A stretch of 64,000 nucleotides of DNA from Opisthocomus hoazin (taxonomy: Eukaryota > Chordata > Aves > Opisthocomiformes > Opisthocomidae), in contig NC_134454.1 in the NCBI RefSeq assembly GCF_030867145.1, positions 67,996,308-68,060,307 of the forward strand, given 5' to 3'. Below are positions 13,601-27,050 of the stretch, piece by piece; within the stretch, counting starts at the first letter, position 1; every line of letters starts with the position of its first letter. Both the position numbers and the translations under genes were made by a program. A model generated the notes under the pieces. That model saw nothing but the letters and a program-made list of their open reading frames with translations. It was not told the origin of the DNA and searched no databases.

Positions 13601-16600
13601 TCAAGTTTTTAAAAATGAGAATAATAAGTCAGATGTGCTTTTTCACAAATACCTGTAACATTTCCAATTCCTTTGCACAGCTGTAAGAGAACAAATTTTG
13701 TGTGCTCACCTGTGTAGTCAATAACATGTGAAACAAAGCTGGAAAGTTAAATGAATAAATAAAGTCAGCTCTTAGCCTCATGGGCAGAATGCTTACCTAG
13801 GAAATGGGAAATCTGTGTTCAGCTTCCTTCTCAGCCTAAAGGCACGCAGTCCAGTCCCCACAGCTCCCATGGGGCCACCCTTCCCCAGCGGAGTGCTCCG
13901 TGTAGGGACACCTCTTGCCCTTCGTTTTGAATTTTTTTTCTTTTGCCATTCAAAATGATGAGTGTCCTGAAGCCGGGGTGGGGGAGGGGGGAGGAGTGGG
14001 GTGGTTGGAGTGTAGGGAAAAAAAAATAAATCCCAAAACTGAAGAAAACGTGATTTTGTAACTTCATAGCCTGGCAGCTGGTGGGAGCAGGTAGCCTTGA
14101 TTCAAGGCCCTTTTCTGGAGAAACCCTCTGAACTGCAGCACAGACAAATGCAGAGGGTAGCACCGGCATGGTGAAAAACATCTTCCAAGCAGCAAAGGCT
14201 GCTTCCCCAGGACCAAGGCAGTTGCTACATTCTGATTCCTGAGGGGATGGAGAGCATCCAGGGTACAGCCCTGATTCAGGAGCCAGGGAGGAGCGGGAAC
14301 AGAGTGGGACATCTGGCTTCATGTCTTCTGCTGACTGGCTCCAGGTTGTTGCCTACCTGGTATGGGCAATTTGGGGGTTACCCTTTGGAGTAGTGTTACC
14401 CTTCCCATCGATTGCTCAGGTCCTATTTCGACCTCTGAACCACCCTGCTGGTGTTGGACACCTGAATTTTTAGACAGTGCAAGGTCTACAAGGGAAGCCT
14501 TGAGCAGATGCTCTGAATCTGGCCCCTTGTTCCTATTTTCAATTATTTCTCTTCCACTACCTCTGGAAATTATTCTCATGTGTCAGGCCTCACTGACAGA
14601 GGGGAAGTGCAGTACCTTGCAGGGCCTCCAGAAGAGCTGACAGAAACTTTGCTTCCCTCCAGCTCTCTGTGGTTCATGGCCCTGAGCACGCTGAAGGCAT
14701 TGGGGTTTGGAGCAGGCGACAAGGGAGGACCTCCAAGGCCAGGCCTAAGGAAAGACGTGAGACAGTCCTTCACATTTCCAATGAAAAAGTTAACTTTTTA
14801 ACAGGTACTGTTTCATAGCAATGGGAAGGTCTTCCAGAGCTGCCATAGAAACAAAAATGCTAAAGGTGAGGAAAGGCCAGGGAGAAGCTGTGAAGGTAAA
14901 AGTTTTATAGGGTGGAAGTAATATAAACAATATTTGATGGGTACATTTCTAATATAAAAGCAACAAACCAGTGAAATGGGTCAAAAAACAAACCCTGTGC
15001 AAGACCCTGTGTTTCTAATAAATGTTATTGATTTTGTAAGTGCCAGAGATTCAGCTTCAAAATATGATGGTGGTTTCTGCACTATAACCTGTGCTTTGTT
15101 ACCCAAAACACCGAACTGTAAGAGGTGGTAACAGAGAGAGACACAGACTGGAAAAGCAGTTTGCATATTTTCACCTGCTGTGCTTGGCTCATTTGAGCTA
15201 AGGAATAACGTGGTGCAAGATTTTTTTGTCTTGAATAACTGAACTCACAACCATTTGCCATTACCTGCCTTCACCTCAAGGAATATTGACTATGATGACA
15301 ACAATGTGCAGCAGGAGATGGTGTCAGCGGAGTAGAGCTACACAGTGAACCACCCTTGCAGCAAATCCGTCTCCCCAGAGATGGCTTGGTGTATCCCCCA
15401 CTGCCATTTTGTGCTTTTTTTTTCACAGTCATATCTTTGCTTTGTGGCAATTAGTTCTTCTTTCTGCCACTCTGTCTTATGCCATCCTTTTTTCCTGCAT
15501 CCTCTTGGTTACATCTTCTACACTTCAGCTTTCTCTTCTCCTATTGTTCTTCAGAAGAAAGGGAAGTCTCATGTAGAGAAAGGCTCATTTACTCCTCAGA
15601 GGAGGTGGCATGAGTCACCTCTTGACCATGTTGCCCTACAGCACTGGATCCTCTCTTATCGCCCAAAAGCCAGGGGACTAAGTTGGGTTTCCTTGATTAA
15701 ATACACATGTAACAACATCGGTCAGATGCTGCAGGGGTTAACTGACATTTGTGCAGACCCTGAAAGTTCTGGGTAATGTAAGCATGGTAATAACTGATCC
15801 TCTTCTCCAGGGGTGCTGCTGAGTGAGGAGCGAGGAGGGAGCGGCTGGCATGGCTGAGGCTCCAGCCCAAGCAATCAACCCAGCAGAACTGTGGGGCGAA
15901 GGGCAAAAGATGCATCCCCAAACACTCCTCATCCTGCCACGGGGACAGGGGAAGATATCACTCCTCCAGGGGCTGGGAACAGTAGGACGGTCACAATGTT
16001 TGCTGGTGAAGCTACAGTGACTGTACAATGCATCACAAGCCTTTTTTGACAGCACACAGCCTGTGTCCCCTTTAAGATGGAGGAGTCCCACCCAGCCAAC
16101 TCCCACCCTCCTAGGATGGTCAAATACCTTAACTTGAACAGATCCTCCTGCCTTGCTGGCAGTGAAACTTCTCCTGCAGCAGTAGAAAGACATGAGTGCC
16201 CATCAAGGCAATTAGACAGCCGAGAGCCTGTCCTGCTCAGTGTGGGACTTCGGCACCGGGGAGCTGCTAGAGCAGCACAGTTTCCTGCCATGTCTACTTC
16301 CTTTCACACCACCTAAGAAAGTCCTTGAATACCCCCTGTAAACATAGGTGCAGATGGTTTTGAATTGCCGCCTGCGCTTGGTGGCATAACACAAGCACAC
16401 GAGAACATGCTCAAGTTCAGGCCCCTTGAGGCCTGCATTTGAAGACAGCTCCTTGTATGTGCTTATTTCCCATCTGTAGCATAAAAAACACCAGCTATTT
16501 ACAAGCACAGCCAACTGCAATATACACAGAAATTAATAAAACTCGGAAATTAAAGCAGCACTCTCCAGCCTAATCACTGAACATGATGCACTGTCAAATG

Positions 16601-19600
16601 GCAGGCTTGGTTCAGATGAGCTGCCTCAGGTCATTTGGTTTGGGAATTATTTGGACTGGGAGCATTGCTGCGGTAACAATCATCACCTCAAGGGAAGAGC
16701 ACTGTGCTAACAGCTCCCCTGCACCCAGGCGAAGAAAACGGAGGTTGCTGTGGTGGACCTTTTGGGTAGAGGGCTGAAAAAGTGCTTCAGTACTGTCATC
16801 CACACCTTGCCTGTGCCTGAGGCCACCTCATCACACTTTGCGTCACTACCCCACACAAGGCCGGGCGGCTGGAGGACGTCACTGCTCTGAAGCTTACTCA
16901 AGCATCCCCCCTTTCTGAGGACTGGCAAAGTCAAAATGCAACACTGAGTTCATTTTCCAGCCTTTGACTCAAAGCAGGCCTTTGCTCTGAGCTGAGTGAA
17001 TAATGAATTCCTTCATTTTGTTGGTGACACCAAGAACACGTTTTTTGTTATGAGTCACCCTAAAGAAGTTTATTTGCTTTTTGGCAGTGGGGGATTCATT
17101 GTGCATTAAAATTCTCTATTTGACCCCAGAACAAGATGTTCCATCTCATTCTTTGGACAGGGGAGGAGAACTGTGTGTTTTTCTCAAAATTAAGAAAAAA
17201 GGCAGAGGAGGATTTGAGAAATCTTGGGACAGATGTCTTAACATGAAACAAAGTTGTTTTACGAATCATTTTGTTTCCCAATTTTAATGCAGTTCCCTAT
17301 TCAGCATGAGAAGAAAACAAATCTTTCTGTGATTCATACTTTCTCACATGAAATTCATAGGGTTTAAAAATGTGCCTGGTTTTTGAAAGTTTCCTATGTT
17401 GTTTCTTATCTTCATAGCTCAAGTAATGTGTTCAGTAAGAAAGTCCAGTTCCATCAAAGATTCTGACCTTGGGCAACAAGGGAAATCCTGGCACAGCATG
17501 GTTTGCAACCTCAGAATAGCATGCACAATGCTGGACGGAGGTGAGGAGGTGGAAAGAGAAGGAAAGAGAATGGGGAAGTCTGAAGAAACACAGGATGTGC
17601 AAGAGGCAGCAGCAGAGTGAATCAGTGTGATTTTCTGGTAACCACAAAGTTATGGGGGGGCCTAAGGGGCAACACCCACACACAAACTCGAAACTCCTGA
17701 AACCTTCGGGTGGGGGAGGGGTAGTGAGACTTGGATCATCAACTTGAGGTTGTGTTGTTCATCTCTAGCACCATGGCCGTTTGAAGAATCCATGGAGCCT
17801 TTTCCCACCTTGCTGCCTCAAGCATCCTTTTTTCTCACCTTCTAAGGAGAGATACTCAATCGTATGTGTTTCCGCACCTAATGAAAAGATGTGATTAGGC
17901 TAAAAAAAAAATCTAAACCTGTTATAGCAAACGATTAGCAATAATAAACACACTTCATCATTGCATTCCTTTTAATGTCATACGTACGTATAAGGAATGA
18001 GTATAGGACGTACACCTGCTTGCCTCACTCCTGGACACGAGCCAAGAGCAGTACTAGGGTTCACAGGCTTAGCCAAAATAGCCAAGGTGACCAAGACGGG
18101 CCTGAAGCTGACTGGTCACTGTGGAAGACGCACCACGGCTGTCTAGACCAGGAACAATATTGTAAACACCAGAATTACACCATTGGAGTGTTGGAAATGT
18201 GAGCACTCGGACAAAATATAAGCATGAGGCTGAAAAACTGCATCCATCAAAACAGCGTTTCTATATTCCAGTCCCTCAAATGCTGCTTTAGCAGCAGAAC
18301 ACAGTGGGAAAAAGCCACTTGCTGTCTAGGCAAGAAATATCCTTTGAGCTTGGGGGAAAGGATCTGGCCTTGTGTACAACCTCAAGCAAATTACAGGGCA
18401 GAAATGGAGGATGGAGTTGGAGCTGGGGCTGCAAATGAATTGCAACATGGTATTGCCAAACAGTGCTGCTAGTCAGAGGTGTCCAGGGCTGGGAGACTGC
18501 AGTGCAGGCTGGGGAAAAACTCCTTCCCTGCTAGCACAAACCTGAAGGAGTACAGCAGGTAGGTGGCTGAAACATGTTTAATCCTGTCCCTGAGCCTGCA
18601 GTGATATGAGCTGTTCCTCCAAAAAGTATTCCTGAATTCTGTCCTATCTCCTTGACCAAAGTCAAAGCTGGTTTCCCAAAGTCCTATTTGCATCACCCTC
18701 ATTAAGAGATTCTGTGCATGTCATCAAGTTCTTAACATGATGCAGATCTATGGCCTTAAGTGAAGACTAGAATAGCTGCAGAATATTCGATGCTGTAGCA
18801 GAAGTATAAATTTCAGGTAATAAGAAATACTTCTTTATCCTAGATGTTGACAGTATTTCAGTAGAGTAAACAAGAAAAAAGCCTGCAAACTAAAGATTAG
18901 AATGAAACTTGCCAAAAGCACGTTCTTAAAAAATTGCTGTGTTAGTAAATTGTCTTTATTTCAAAGCAGTAAAGGGGAAACAACATCTTCCCTCTGCCAT
19001 TGCATACAAAGAGTCCCTGTTTGGGATCAATGAATAGGCATGTGCAGCCAACCTTCTTGCACTTGCCTGCAGGTTATGAATTTGGAAGTTGATGGAAAAT
19101 TTCAGACTGAACCTGAACATTTACTCGCATCTGGACTTTAATGTAACAGCCTAAAGCGAGTGTTACTCTAAATTTTAAATCACACTGAACTTGATGAAGG
19201 GCTTGACATGATCTACTGGAAAAGGTCAGAAAAGCTGTAAATGTTTATTTCAATAAGATTAAACCAGTGTTTTTGATCTTGCTTTTACACTTCCATCTCT
19301 GTATTCACTTACAGTCTCTGCAGAGCCCTTCTAGAGCTCTTCTGTCCTAGGAAGTCTTCCACGTACATGCACAGAAAGGCAGGGTATGTGGCATATAGCC
19401 CTGTAAAGGACCAGGGTAGTGGAATCTGTGGGCAACTGCATCGCAATTGCTAACTCTGCCAGCTCATCGGTAGAAAAACCAGCTGGGCAAGAAAGAGGAA
19501 GCTTGGGCCGAATCAGGAACTTTTCCTTTTGCAGGAAGGCTAAGGGCTCGCCTAGTTCACAGCAGCATGTAGGGAAAGGTGCCTTTGCTGTTGAGAGATG

Positions 19601-20710
19601 ATGGGGAACGTACTGCACGACATAGCTTCACGCAGATCTTGTAGAGAGAGTCTCTTGTAAGAGACTGTCCAAAGGGGATGCACAGCTGGGAAGTCATCGC
19701 ACCGTGCTACAAGTGCCCATCTTCTGTGGAGGGGAAAGAAGGTCAAAGAATAAAATGAGACTAGACAAGACAGACCAAATCATTATACTGTTCTCACAGA
19801 ATAGAGGCGTCAGTGTATGCTGAGATACTTGTGAAGGGTGCCAGAAACTTCAACAGCAATGGACAAGAGAGGAATATTTTATCAACTGTTTGGGCTAGTC
19901 GGCTGCACACATTGCAAAGCACAGATGCGTCTGCCCTGCAGCATGCTTAGGAAAACCTCACTAGGCATTCCTGATGTTCAGCTGTGTCTGCTCTGGGCTA
20001 TAAACAGCATTGCCAACTCTGCTTAAATGGCTGATGATATCTATGGCCAAACTGCCAGAGCGCAAACTCAGTGCCATGCACTGTGTAGGAATTTGGATCC
20101 ATTGTGTCCGAAGTCAGCTGAAGAGTGCGCTTCCATCCTTGAAGCTGGCTGCTAAAGTTACCTGGTATAGGGTAAAAAAACAAAAATAAAGACAGGGGTG
20201 CGATGGTAAGTTCTAATATTAGTAATGGTATGTTCTAGCATATGCAAAAATGAGAAAATGAAAAAAAAAAAAGGAACTTGGTGTTTGAGCTGCGACAATA
20301 TTGTATGCCACTTCAACACAGAAAAGCTGAATTCAGCCCTGTTCTGTCTGAGACAACTGTTTTATAAATGCATGGAGTTACCTGACACTGACATGTGGTT
20401 CCCGCTCTCCTGCCTTACGATATCACTTACAGTCCTATTCTGTATTTTTTGCTGTGTGCTCTTTCTTGGCGTTTGAATCACTGAACTAACTTGCACTTGC
20501 ACTGGTAAGTTACCAGGTTTGGATTTTTACCATGCATAAAGTCATTTCTTCTGCATTTTGTGTGTGTAATGCTGCTTATTTCCAAGACAAATTCATGTTT
20601 GTGATCACCTAGAGGACAAACACTGTCCAAGGACAAAACACAATATTTCAGATTAATTTTGGAGTTGTTACTTAACATACAGTTATAGACTACCTCTTCA
20701 GCACAACTTA

Positions 20711-20770
20711 TTTTTGTCTGAATCCATCAATTTACTGTGGCTTGAGTGCTATTTAAAAGACCGTAGCAAG
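20711..20770 (+). repeat. Diverged duplicated 60-bp segment, copy 1
   Basis: This segment aligns without gaps to 21,598-21,657 with 49 of 60 bases identical by my hand count, from TTTTTGTCT to GTAGCAA. The similarity fades on both sides. It could be two old copies of an unnamed dispersed repeat or a local duplication. Confidence 0.65.
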
Positions 20771-21597
20771 CATACTTCGAAAGCACGTGTTTTCTGGTGT
20801 TTGGACCCGTGACAGGTGAATTCTTGATTTAGTTTTCCCTATATCCTCTTCCTCTTGTTTCCATCCATGCTGTTATGCATGGAATTCCTGGTCTGCAAAG
20901 CAAAGCAAGTAACCTCCAATGCATCAGCAGGAAGAAACCAGTGAGTGTTCATGCCACAAATGTCAGGTTGTGTAGGATCAAGTCCAGGCATGAATGGCTG
21001 CATACATATCATTTGTTGAAGCGATGCTGCCTCTCAGGAGTATTTCCTGGTTTCCAGTTTAGGAAGTTGCACTGCCGCTCATTTAGGCTTGCATGCAGAA
21101 ATGAAGTTTCTAGGTAATATTCAGAAAATGTTTACTCAAATTGGCCCACTGCATTTCCATAATGACTACTTCATATATGCAATAACTTTTTTTTAAGCCA
21201 CTGAGTATTTTATTCCATCTGGCCACTTTCTATGAAATGGTTCTGTTTGTACTGGCTACTCAAAGTAAATGATTGTAATATTCTTCCAGGTCAAAAGCAA
21301 ACCTCATACAATGCCCATTATGATCACTGTTATTTAATAGGACTCTCCTGCTGCGACAACACGTCCACAAACCTGAGGTGCCTTAATGCCATTCATCATC
21401 TGCGCATCTCCAGTAAAAAAAAAAAGGATGAGCGCAGTGTGAAGTCTCATCTTCATGTCTTTGGTTTAAGTGAGTTTGAATGATTTTTAAATGAAGGTAG
21501 CAGTTCTTAGTATGATGATGATGGACAAGACTAAAATCTCTTGACTCCAAAGAATGGTTTCATATCTCAAGCATTTCATGCCAAATGTTTGCCTGGA

Positions 21598-21657
21598 TTT
21601 TTGTCTTAGTCCAACTATTTACAGTGGCTCTAATGCTATGTAAAAGACTGTAGCAAA
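21598..21657 (+). repeat. Diverged duplicated 60-bp segment, copy 2
   Basis: Same-strand partner of 20,711-20,770, 887 bases away and about 82% identical. Neither copy sits in an open frame worth noting. Confidence 0.65.
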
Positions 21658-22795
21658 ACTTCCCCAGGGGTTTATACTACTATTTGGCTTTATACTTCTT
21701 TCACCACTTCCAATAAATCATGAACTTCTTCAGATGTGTCAGAGGGCATTCCATTTCCTCAACTGCAAATGACAAATGATGAATAACACACATTGCTGAC
21801 TTTTTCCCCCCCTAAATTCCTGTCTACCTCTCCAGTGACTGCAACTGTTGCGTTTGGTGTGGTTTTGCAAATGTGTCCTGCAAAATGGCTGTGAATCTCT
21901 CAAATTTCATGTATGAAGATCATTCTCTTTCAGTGCTACACATAAGCATGCATTCTATTCAGCTCCTTTCCTGTAAGTGTGAACTTAACGGTTCTTTCTT
22001 CCCCCTGGAATGTACAGAAATATGTCAAAATAATGGAAATATTATATGGAAATAATTATTCATTGTTCTGTTGAACTTTGGCACCAAAGTATTAATCCAA
22101 GTAAGCATGTAGCAAGCCTACTTTGAGTAGTCTGTCATGAAGAGTATGACTTCACTCTTGCTATCCAAGCTAACTAAAGTTAGTGCAAATATGCCTTTAA
22201 AAGCTGCAGTCACACTTCCCAAAAAGTTACTACCTATGTTTGGTTGGTAGCTCTAAATGAAATATTTTTTCTCACTTTCCACATTAAAAGACCATCAGCA
22301 GAGAAGGTGCCTGCATTTTGGGGAGGACTGTCTGGAATAACAGGAGACACATAAGTCAACAGAGTCAAACGGAGGAATTATTCATTCTTTTGCACTCAAC
22401 AGCGGCTGTGATGCAAAAATGAGTTATAAAGGCAGTTAGACTGCCCCAGTCCTTACATAACTTTCAGCAGCCTGTGCTGGCTTTGGTCTTTCTGGGCACA
22501 ATTTACATCATTTGTGAATTAGTTCAACAAAGTACACCTACATGTTATTCCAGCCATGCACCCCTGGGTGCCTTGAGAGCTGGCTTTGTCAGCTTCATGG
22601 TGTGGGAGAAATCTCCTGGGTGAAATCAACCTCCTTTCCCTGCAAGACCCTTGGCTGCTCAGTTGTGTACAGAGTGGACATAACACTTGTGAGTGACAGA
22701 GACACCCTTCTGTCCCATCCTGGAAACTTCCATGAGCTAAATGTCGTGCTGATGTTTCTCTGTTTTAAAACAGGTACCTTTAAAATATCACCTAA

Positions 22796-22800
22796 GAACT
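22796..22800. repeat. Target-site duplication (left copy)
   Basis: GAACT directly beside the left edge of the LTR, repeated exactly at 23,466-23,470. Confidence 0.8.
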
Positions 22801-23465
22801 TCTTGTAGTTTAACCCGGCAGCTGGCAGCTAGGCACTAGACAGCTGCTCACTCACACCTCCCTGTCCCACCCAGTGGGGTGTCGAGGAGAAATGGACAAA
22901 AGGGAAAACTCATGGGTTGAGATAAAAGACAGTTTAATAACACAACACAGGAATTATTAACACTACAACTAGTAAAAATACTGTTAATAAGGATAATAAT
23001 GACTATGCAAAACCAACTATATACAATACAGTTTTTCTCACCACCCAATGACCGATTTGCAGTCTGTCCCTGAGCAGTGACCGTGGAACCCAGAATGCAC
23101 TCGTGAAATTCCCAAAAAAGACCGAACTCCCAGAAAAGTTCAACCTCCCTGCCAAGGGAGGATTTGAACTCACAGAAATGGGAAAGAAAGATTCATGCCC
23201 CCCTGCCAATCCCCATTCACAAACTGAGCATGCCATCCATGGTAAGGGATATTTCCACCGGCCACCTTGTGCTGCCTGCCTGGCTGTGCTCCCTCCCAGC
23301 TCCTGCACACCTGCTCGTTAGCTGAATATGGGAGACTGGAAAAAGTCCTTGGTTTCATATAAATGACTGAAAACATCTATGGTATCAACATTCTTCTTGT
23401 ACTAAACCCAAAACACAGCAGCTACTGGGAGGAAAACTAACTCTATCACAGCTGAAACCAGGACA
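22801..23465 (-). mobile_element. Solo LTR of an avian endogenous retrovirus (ERVL-like)
   Basis: Read on the minus strand, the element starts TGTCCTGGTTTCAGC and ends near GGGTTAAACTACAAGA, as in a family of bird LTRs I recognise. It contains the typical GTTATTAAACTGT block, with ATTAAA at 22,933-22,938 as the likely LTR polyadenylation signal, and the segment CATGAGTTTTCCC. It is 665 bp long and flanked on both sides by the same 5 bases, GAACT. A 5-bp duplication fits the ERVL class. No internal retroviral sequence or primer-binding site lies beside it, so the provirus has been reduced to one LTR by recombination. No intact TATA box stands out, and the 3' terminus has lost the canonical CA. 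Nothing in it encodes a protein. Confidence 0.85.
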
Positions 23466-23470
23466 GAACT
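23466..23470. repeat. Target-site duplication (right copy)
   Basis: GAACT directly beside the right edge of the LTR, identical to 22,796-22,800. Together the two copies fix the element's borders. Confidence 0.8.
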
Positions 23471-25950
23471 GAACATGCTTCCACAAAAAAAGCACGAAAC
23501 AACCCACGGGCATCCTCCATTCTGTCACTACCTTGTTCAGCAGGTATCACTAAAGCCCACCTCTGCTTGCTGAGGAGACACTTCTAGCACTACCCTCACA
23601 GTGCGCTTTGGAAAGGAGTAGAGGTGAGGATAATTGTTGGCAACAGTCTCTTCCACACATAACTTTAACCAGAAAACTCATGAATAAGGAATGACAACTC
23701 ATATTTCAGGACAATAGACTTTAAAACATTTTTAACCAGCCGACAAGGTTCCTCAGCTCCCCTTGTGTTTCTTGTTCACGATGTCATATTTAGTACTGAA
23801 CTGAATAATCAGCTCTGCCTGTAAGAAATCTGCCAACAGAGCCTATGCTGAAGGAAAATCTCCTTTCTCTTTAGGAGTCACGTCGAGGTGCTTTTCCTGT
23901 ATGTCACAAACTTTCTGATGCCGGGAAGGCACCTGTAGGCACTCAAGTCTGGGAAATTCCCAAAGCTTAAATGTGAACAGGTCACTGCCCTGGCTGGTGG
24001 CCTTCTGCTGGGTCTTGTGGATTACAGAGGGCTACTCTGGAAAAACAAAACAACACACCTGCTTACTTTTTGCTAATTAAAAAGTCCCTGCCAAGCAAAC
24101 CACTGCATTTGATGACCATAATTTTCAGAACAGGCTGCTCAATAGCAGTTAATTCCCACAGTCAGTTCTGGTATGAGCTGACAGGAACGTGCAACTTGAC
24201 TTAGTTTAGGAAGAAGAGGTTAAACTTAGTCTTTCTGGAAAGGTACACAGGAGAGGAAAGACTGGTTCAAGATTAGCTGAAGAAATGGCCTCAGCTAAGT
24301 AAGCCATATTTGAGGCAATTGATTTTGCTCTGATCCCACCAGGAACCATTTAGAAGACCAACTAGTCACACTGTACACTTCATCTAAAGCATCACTCAGC
24401 TTTGTCAAGCCCAGACTATGCTTAAACCAAACTCCCAAACTGTGTTTTAACAACGAACTCAGAGGGCCACAGTCTGGGAATGTGGTCACATCACAGGTGG
24501 TTCTTATCAATGTTACCCAAGTCATGCTGTAAACATGATGGGATACCAATGTTTTATAACTATATCCATCATTAGAGCAGTTTCTACAGAGCAATTAAAA
24601 TCAAAACAAAAGTTCATTGATCCTCTTGCATCTAAGGATTCCATTATCTTTATTATAGAAATCCCTGAATGCAACTTACTTCCCGTTACGTATTTAAGTC
24701 CATGTTGTCTCTGACACTCTTTAATTCTCTCAGGATCTGAAAGCACTCTTTTCTCTATGCTTATTAATTTTACGTGGTACTTTGAGACAAGTAAATTTAG
24801 GATCCAACTCATCCACTGTCCCACTGCTGGGGAACAAAAATGCACAGATGAGAAACCCAGTGCTAACAACAATGCTATTCAGATAAAGCTGTTTTTATCC
24901 AGCTGTGTCAGAAAGCTAAATACCCTGCTGCTCCTGATCCCTCCAATTTTGTTCTGCTCTGTGGAAGACAGTAAACAATCCCACAAGTATTAACAACTTA
25001 CAACTTAATTTTCCATCCAGTTACTACATAAATTACGCTATTGCAATTTATATCTGAGGTTCATATGCTACCACACTAATACTACCCGAGCAGTGGAGAC
25101 ATAGGTTGATTCGTCAGAATAGACTGCACAGCAGCAGCCATTCTGCTTTCTCAGAAAGGTGTCAGGCTTGGGAAGGAAAGGAGACACTGGGGAAATGCCA
25201 TACAGATTTGAATGGAAGGATTCTGTCTGTGCCAATTTCTATTCCTACACTAGAGGCACAGACAAGGCCAGGAGACACAGGCCCATGCTGGGGTCTTCAG
25301 ATGCTAGCATAACATAAACATTCACCCTTGTCTGACAGCTTCAGTTCAGGAATTATTAATTATCATAAGATGCCACAAAGCAGCCCGCAATGAGTGATTT
25401 ATTCAGGTAACATAGCCACTGCTGTATTTGTGCTTAGTCTAACACAAACAGTTTTCTTGTCACTGTTTGCAGTTCTCAAGTTTACTGAAGTAAACTCCCA
25501 CCAGTCACAGAATTATGGCCTTATTTAAAGACTGAACTTGTTGCACAGGTTTTGCTTTTTGTCACATGCTGTGGGTCCCTCTTGAGGTAATGTTTTACTT
25601 AAGAACAGGACCCTAACCTGAGGGAGCCATCTCTTTCTGCCGCTGATGGAGAGGGAAGGCAGGTCAGAGGGAAAACTGAGTCTTTGGAAGGAAATCCTGA
25701 TAAATAAGCTCATGGAGCTTCAGGATATTGAATTAAATGTCCTGGTGCCCTTCTGCAGATGAAACCACATCAGAGGCACATCCACCAACCGCACACGTTC
25801 AGGAAGCTGGTGCCTCTGTGATGGCTGTGTATAGAGCGCTGCACAGACTGCGTGCTTTCACCTAACGTACGCACAAAACAATTCCTCATGCATATAGATG
25901 TGAAATCATAACCGGAAATATTGCAGCTGAGCCCCTGCCTGGCTTGTCTA
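23471..25950. other. Intergenic, no gene seen
   Basis: Sequence beyond the solo LTR with no recognised coding or repeat content. Confidence 0.55.
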
Positions 25951-27050
25951 AAGGACAGAGCTGCCACCGTCCTGAGCTGAGGGCACCTGCGCTCGTCCCA
26001 CCCTGCGCTGCACTGTACCAGCCTGCGGCTCACCTCTCTGGCTCGAGGGGTTTTTTTTCTTCGTTCCCCACTCCGCCTGTTGACTGACAGGGCACCTGCC
26101 TCCCCCGAGCCTTCTGGTGCACACTGGAAATTAGGAAGCTTCTGGGAGGTTTGCAGGAGGAATTCGCTCAACATGCAAAAGGAGCTGCACACCTGCAGCA
26201 GAGGGGAAAGGCAGCAGAAGCTTCTGTCAGACTGTCTGTTCCTGCCGCGCTCAGTTGTAATAACCCCCAGCCACATCACAGTTCAGAAGACAGCAAGGAC
26301 TTCACCCCACAGACAGTGCGAGTCACCTCATTTTCTCAGTCATGGGGATTTTTCTACATCGTGCTGTCAGCACTCAGTTGAGTGTTTCACCCCAAAGCAA
26401 CCTGGCCCCCTTTCCAATTCCCTGTGAAAGTGTGGCCCCGAGGCCTGACCGTGCAACACTCTCTGCCTTGTCTCCGAGCCTCCTCAGACATACTGCACAA
26501 TTTTCCACCCTGCGATCAACATAGTTTCATCCCACATGGTTCACTTGGGGCAGAAGGCCTTTCTCCAGCTGCAGCGGGCTGCTGGCACGCAGCGGGAGAC
26601 CCCACGCCAGGGGACATTTTGTTCTGTGGGGAACAGCAAAGAAAGGCAAGAACAACAAAGCACCACCGCAGAAGAAATGTGCTGTCACTAAACCTCATGC
26701 AAGGGAAAGGGAAGACCGTGGAAGCAAGTGCCAGAAAAGGCTCCAGCAATGTCCATCAGAATAGCAGCACTCGTGTGTCTCACGTCCCTGTTCCCAGCTC
26801 ATGTTGCTTTCCACGGCAAGGATGCGATCCCCGGGACCACAGCTCGAGTCCAAACCGTGTCGCCAGGCTCAGGCTTACCAATCCACTGCGCCGTATCGAG
26901 CATGGCCGTCAAGCTTCATCCCCACGAGCTGCAGCACAATGCTGCACGGCTGTGCTGCACAGCTGCGCTGCTCCGGTCCCGAGCTGGCATCTCTCGCTAG
27001 GGACAGGGAAGGATCCCCTCCGAAAGAGCTCACAAGAGCTTGGGTGAAAG
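25950..27050. promoter_or_regulatory. CpG-enriched intergenic patch, possible distal regulatory element
   Basis: About 45 CpG dinucleotides by rough hand count in 1.1 kb, against very few in the surrounding AT-rich DNA, and the GC content is above half. The longest open frame of the intergenic part (221 codons, 26,382-27,047, plus strand) falls here. It looks like a by-product of the composition because it is rich in Ser, Pro, Arg and His without a domain. The patch could be an enhancer, an orphan CpG island or the promoter of a non-coding RNA. No TATA box, cap site or splice donor is compelling. Confidence 0.3.

Larger units (their letters stand above)
7651..22795. other. Intergenic, no gene seen
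   Basis: AT-rich and GC-richer stretches alternate (GC-richer near 13.0-16.5 kb, including a small CpG cluster at about 13,030-13,110). Open frames up to about 163 codons lack family resemblance. The duplicated 60-bp segment at 20,711 and 21,598 is the only internal structure noted. Confidence 0.55.

Noticed and set aside
13831..14322. 163-codon open frame on the minus strand
   Set aside because: It is in a GC-richer non-coding patch with overlapping frames on the other strand. The peptide is low in structure-forming pattern and resembles nothing known.
22801..23465. Possibility that the LTR flanks a complete provirus
   Set aside because: Both target-site duplications directly border the single LTR, so no internal region remains.
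26382..27047. 221-codon open frame on the plus strand
   Set aside because: It sits in the CpG- and GC-richer patch where stop codons are scarce, overlaps other open frames, has no recognisable domain and no supporting splice or promoter structure.
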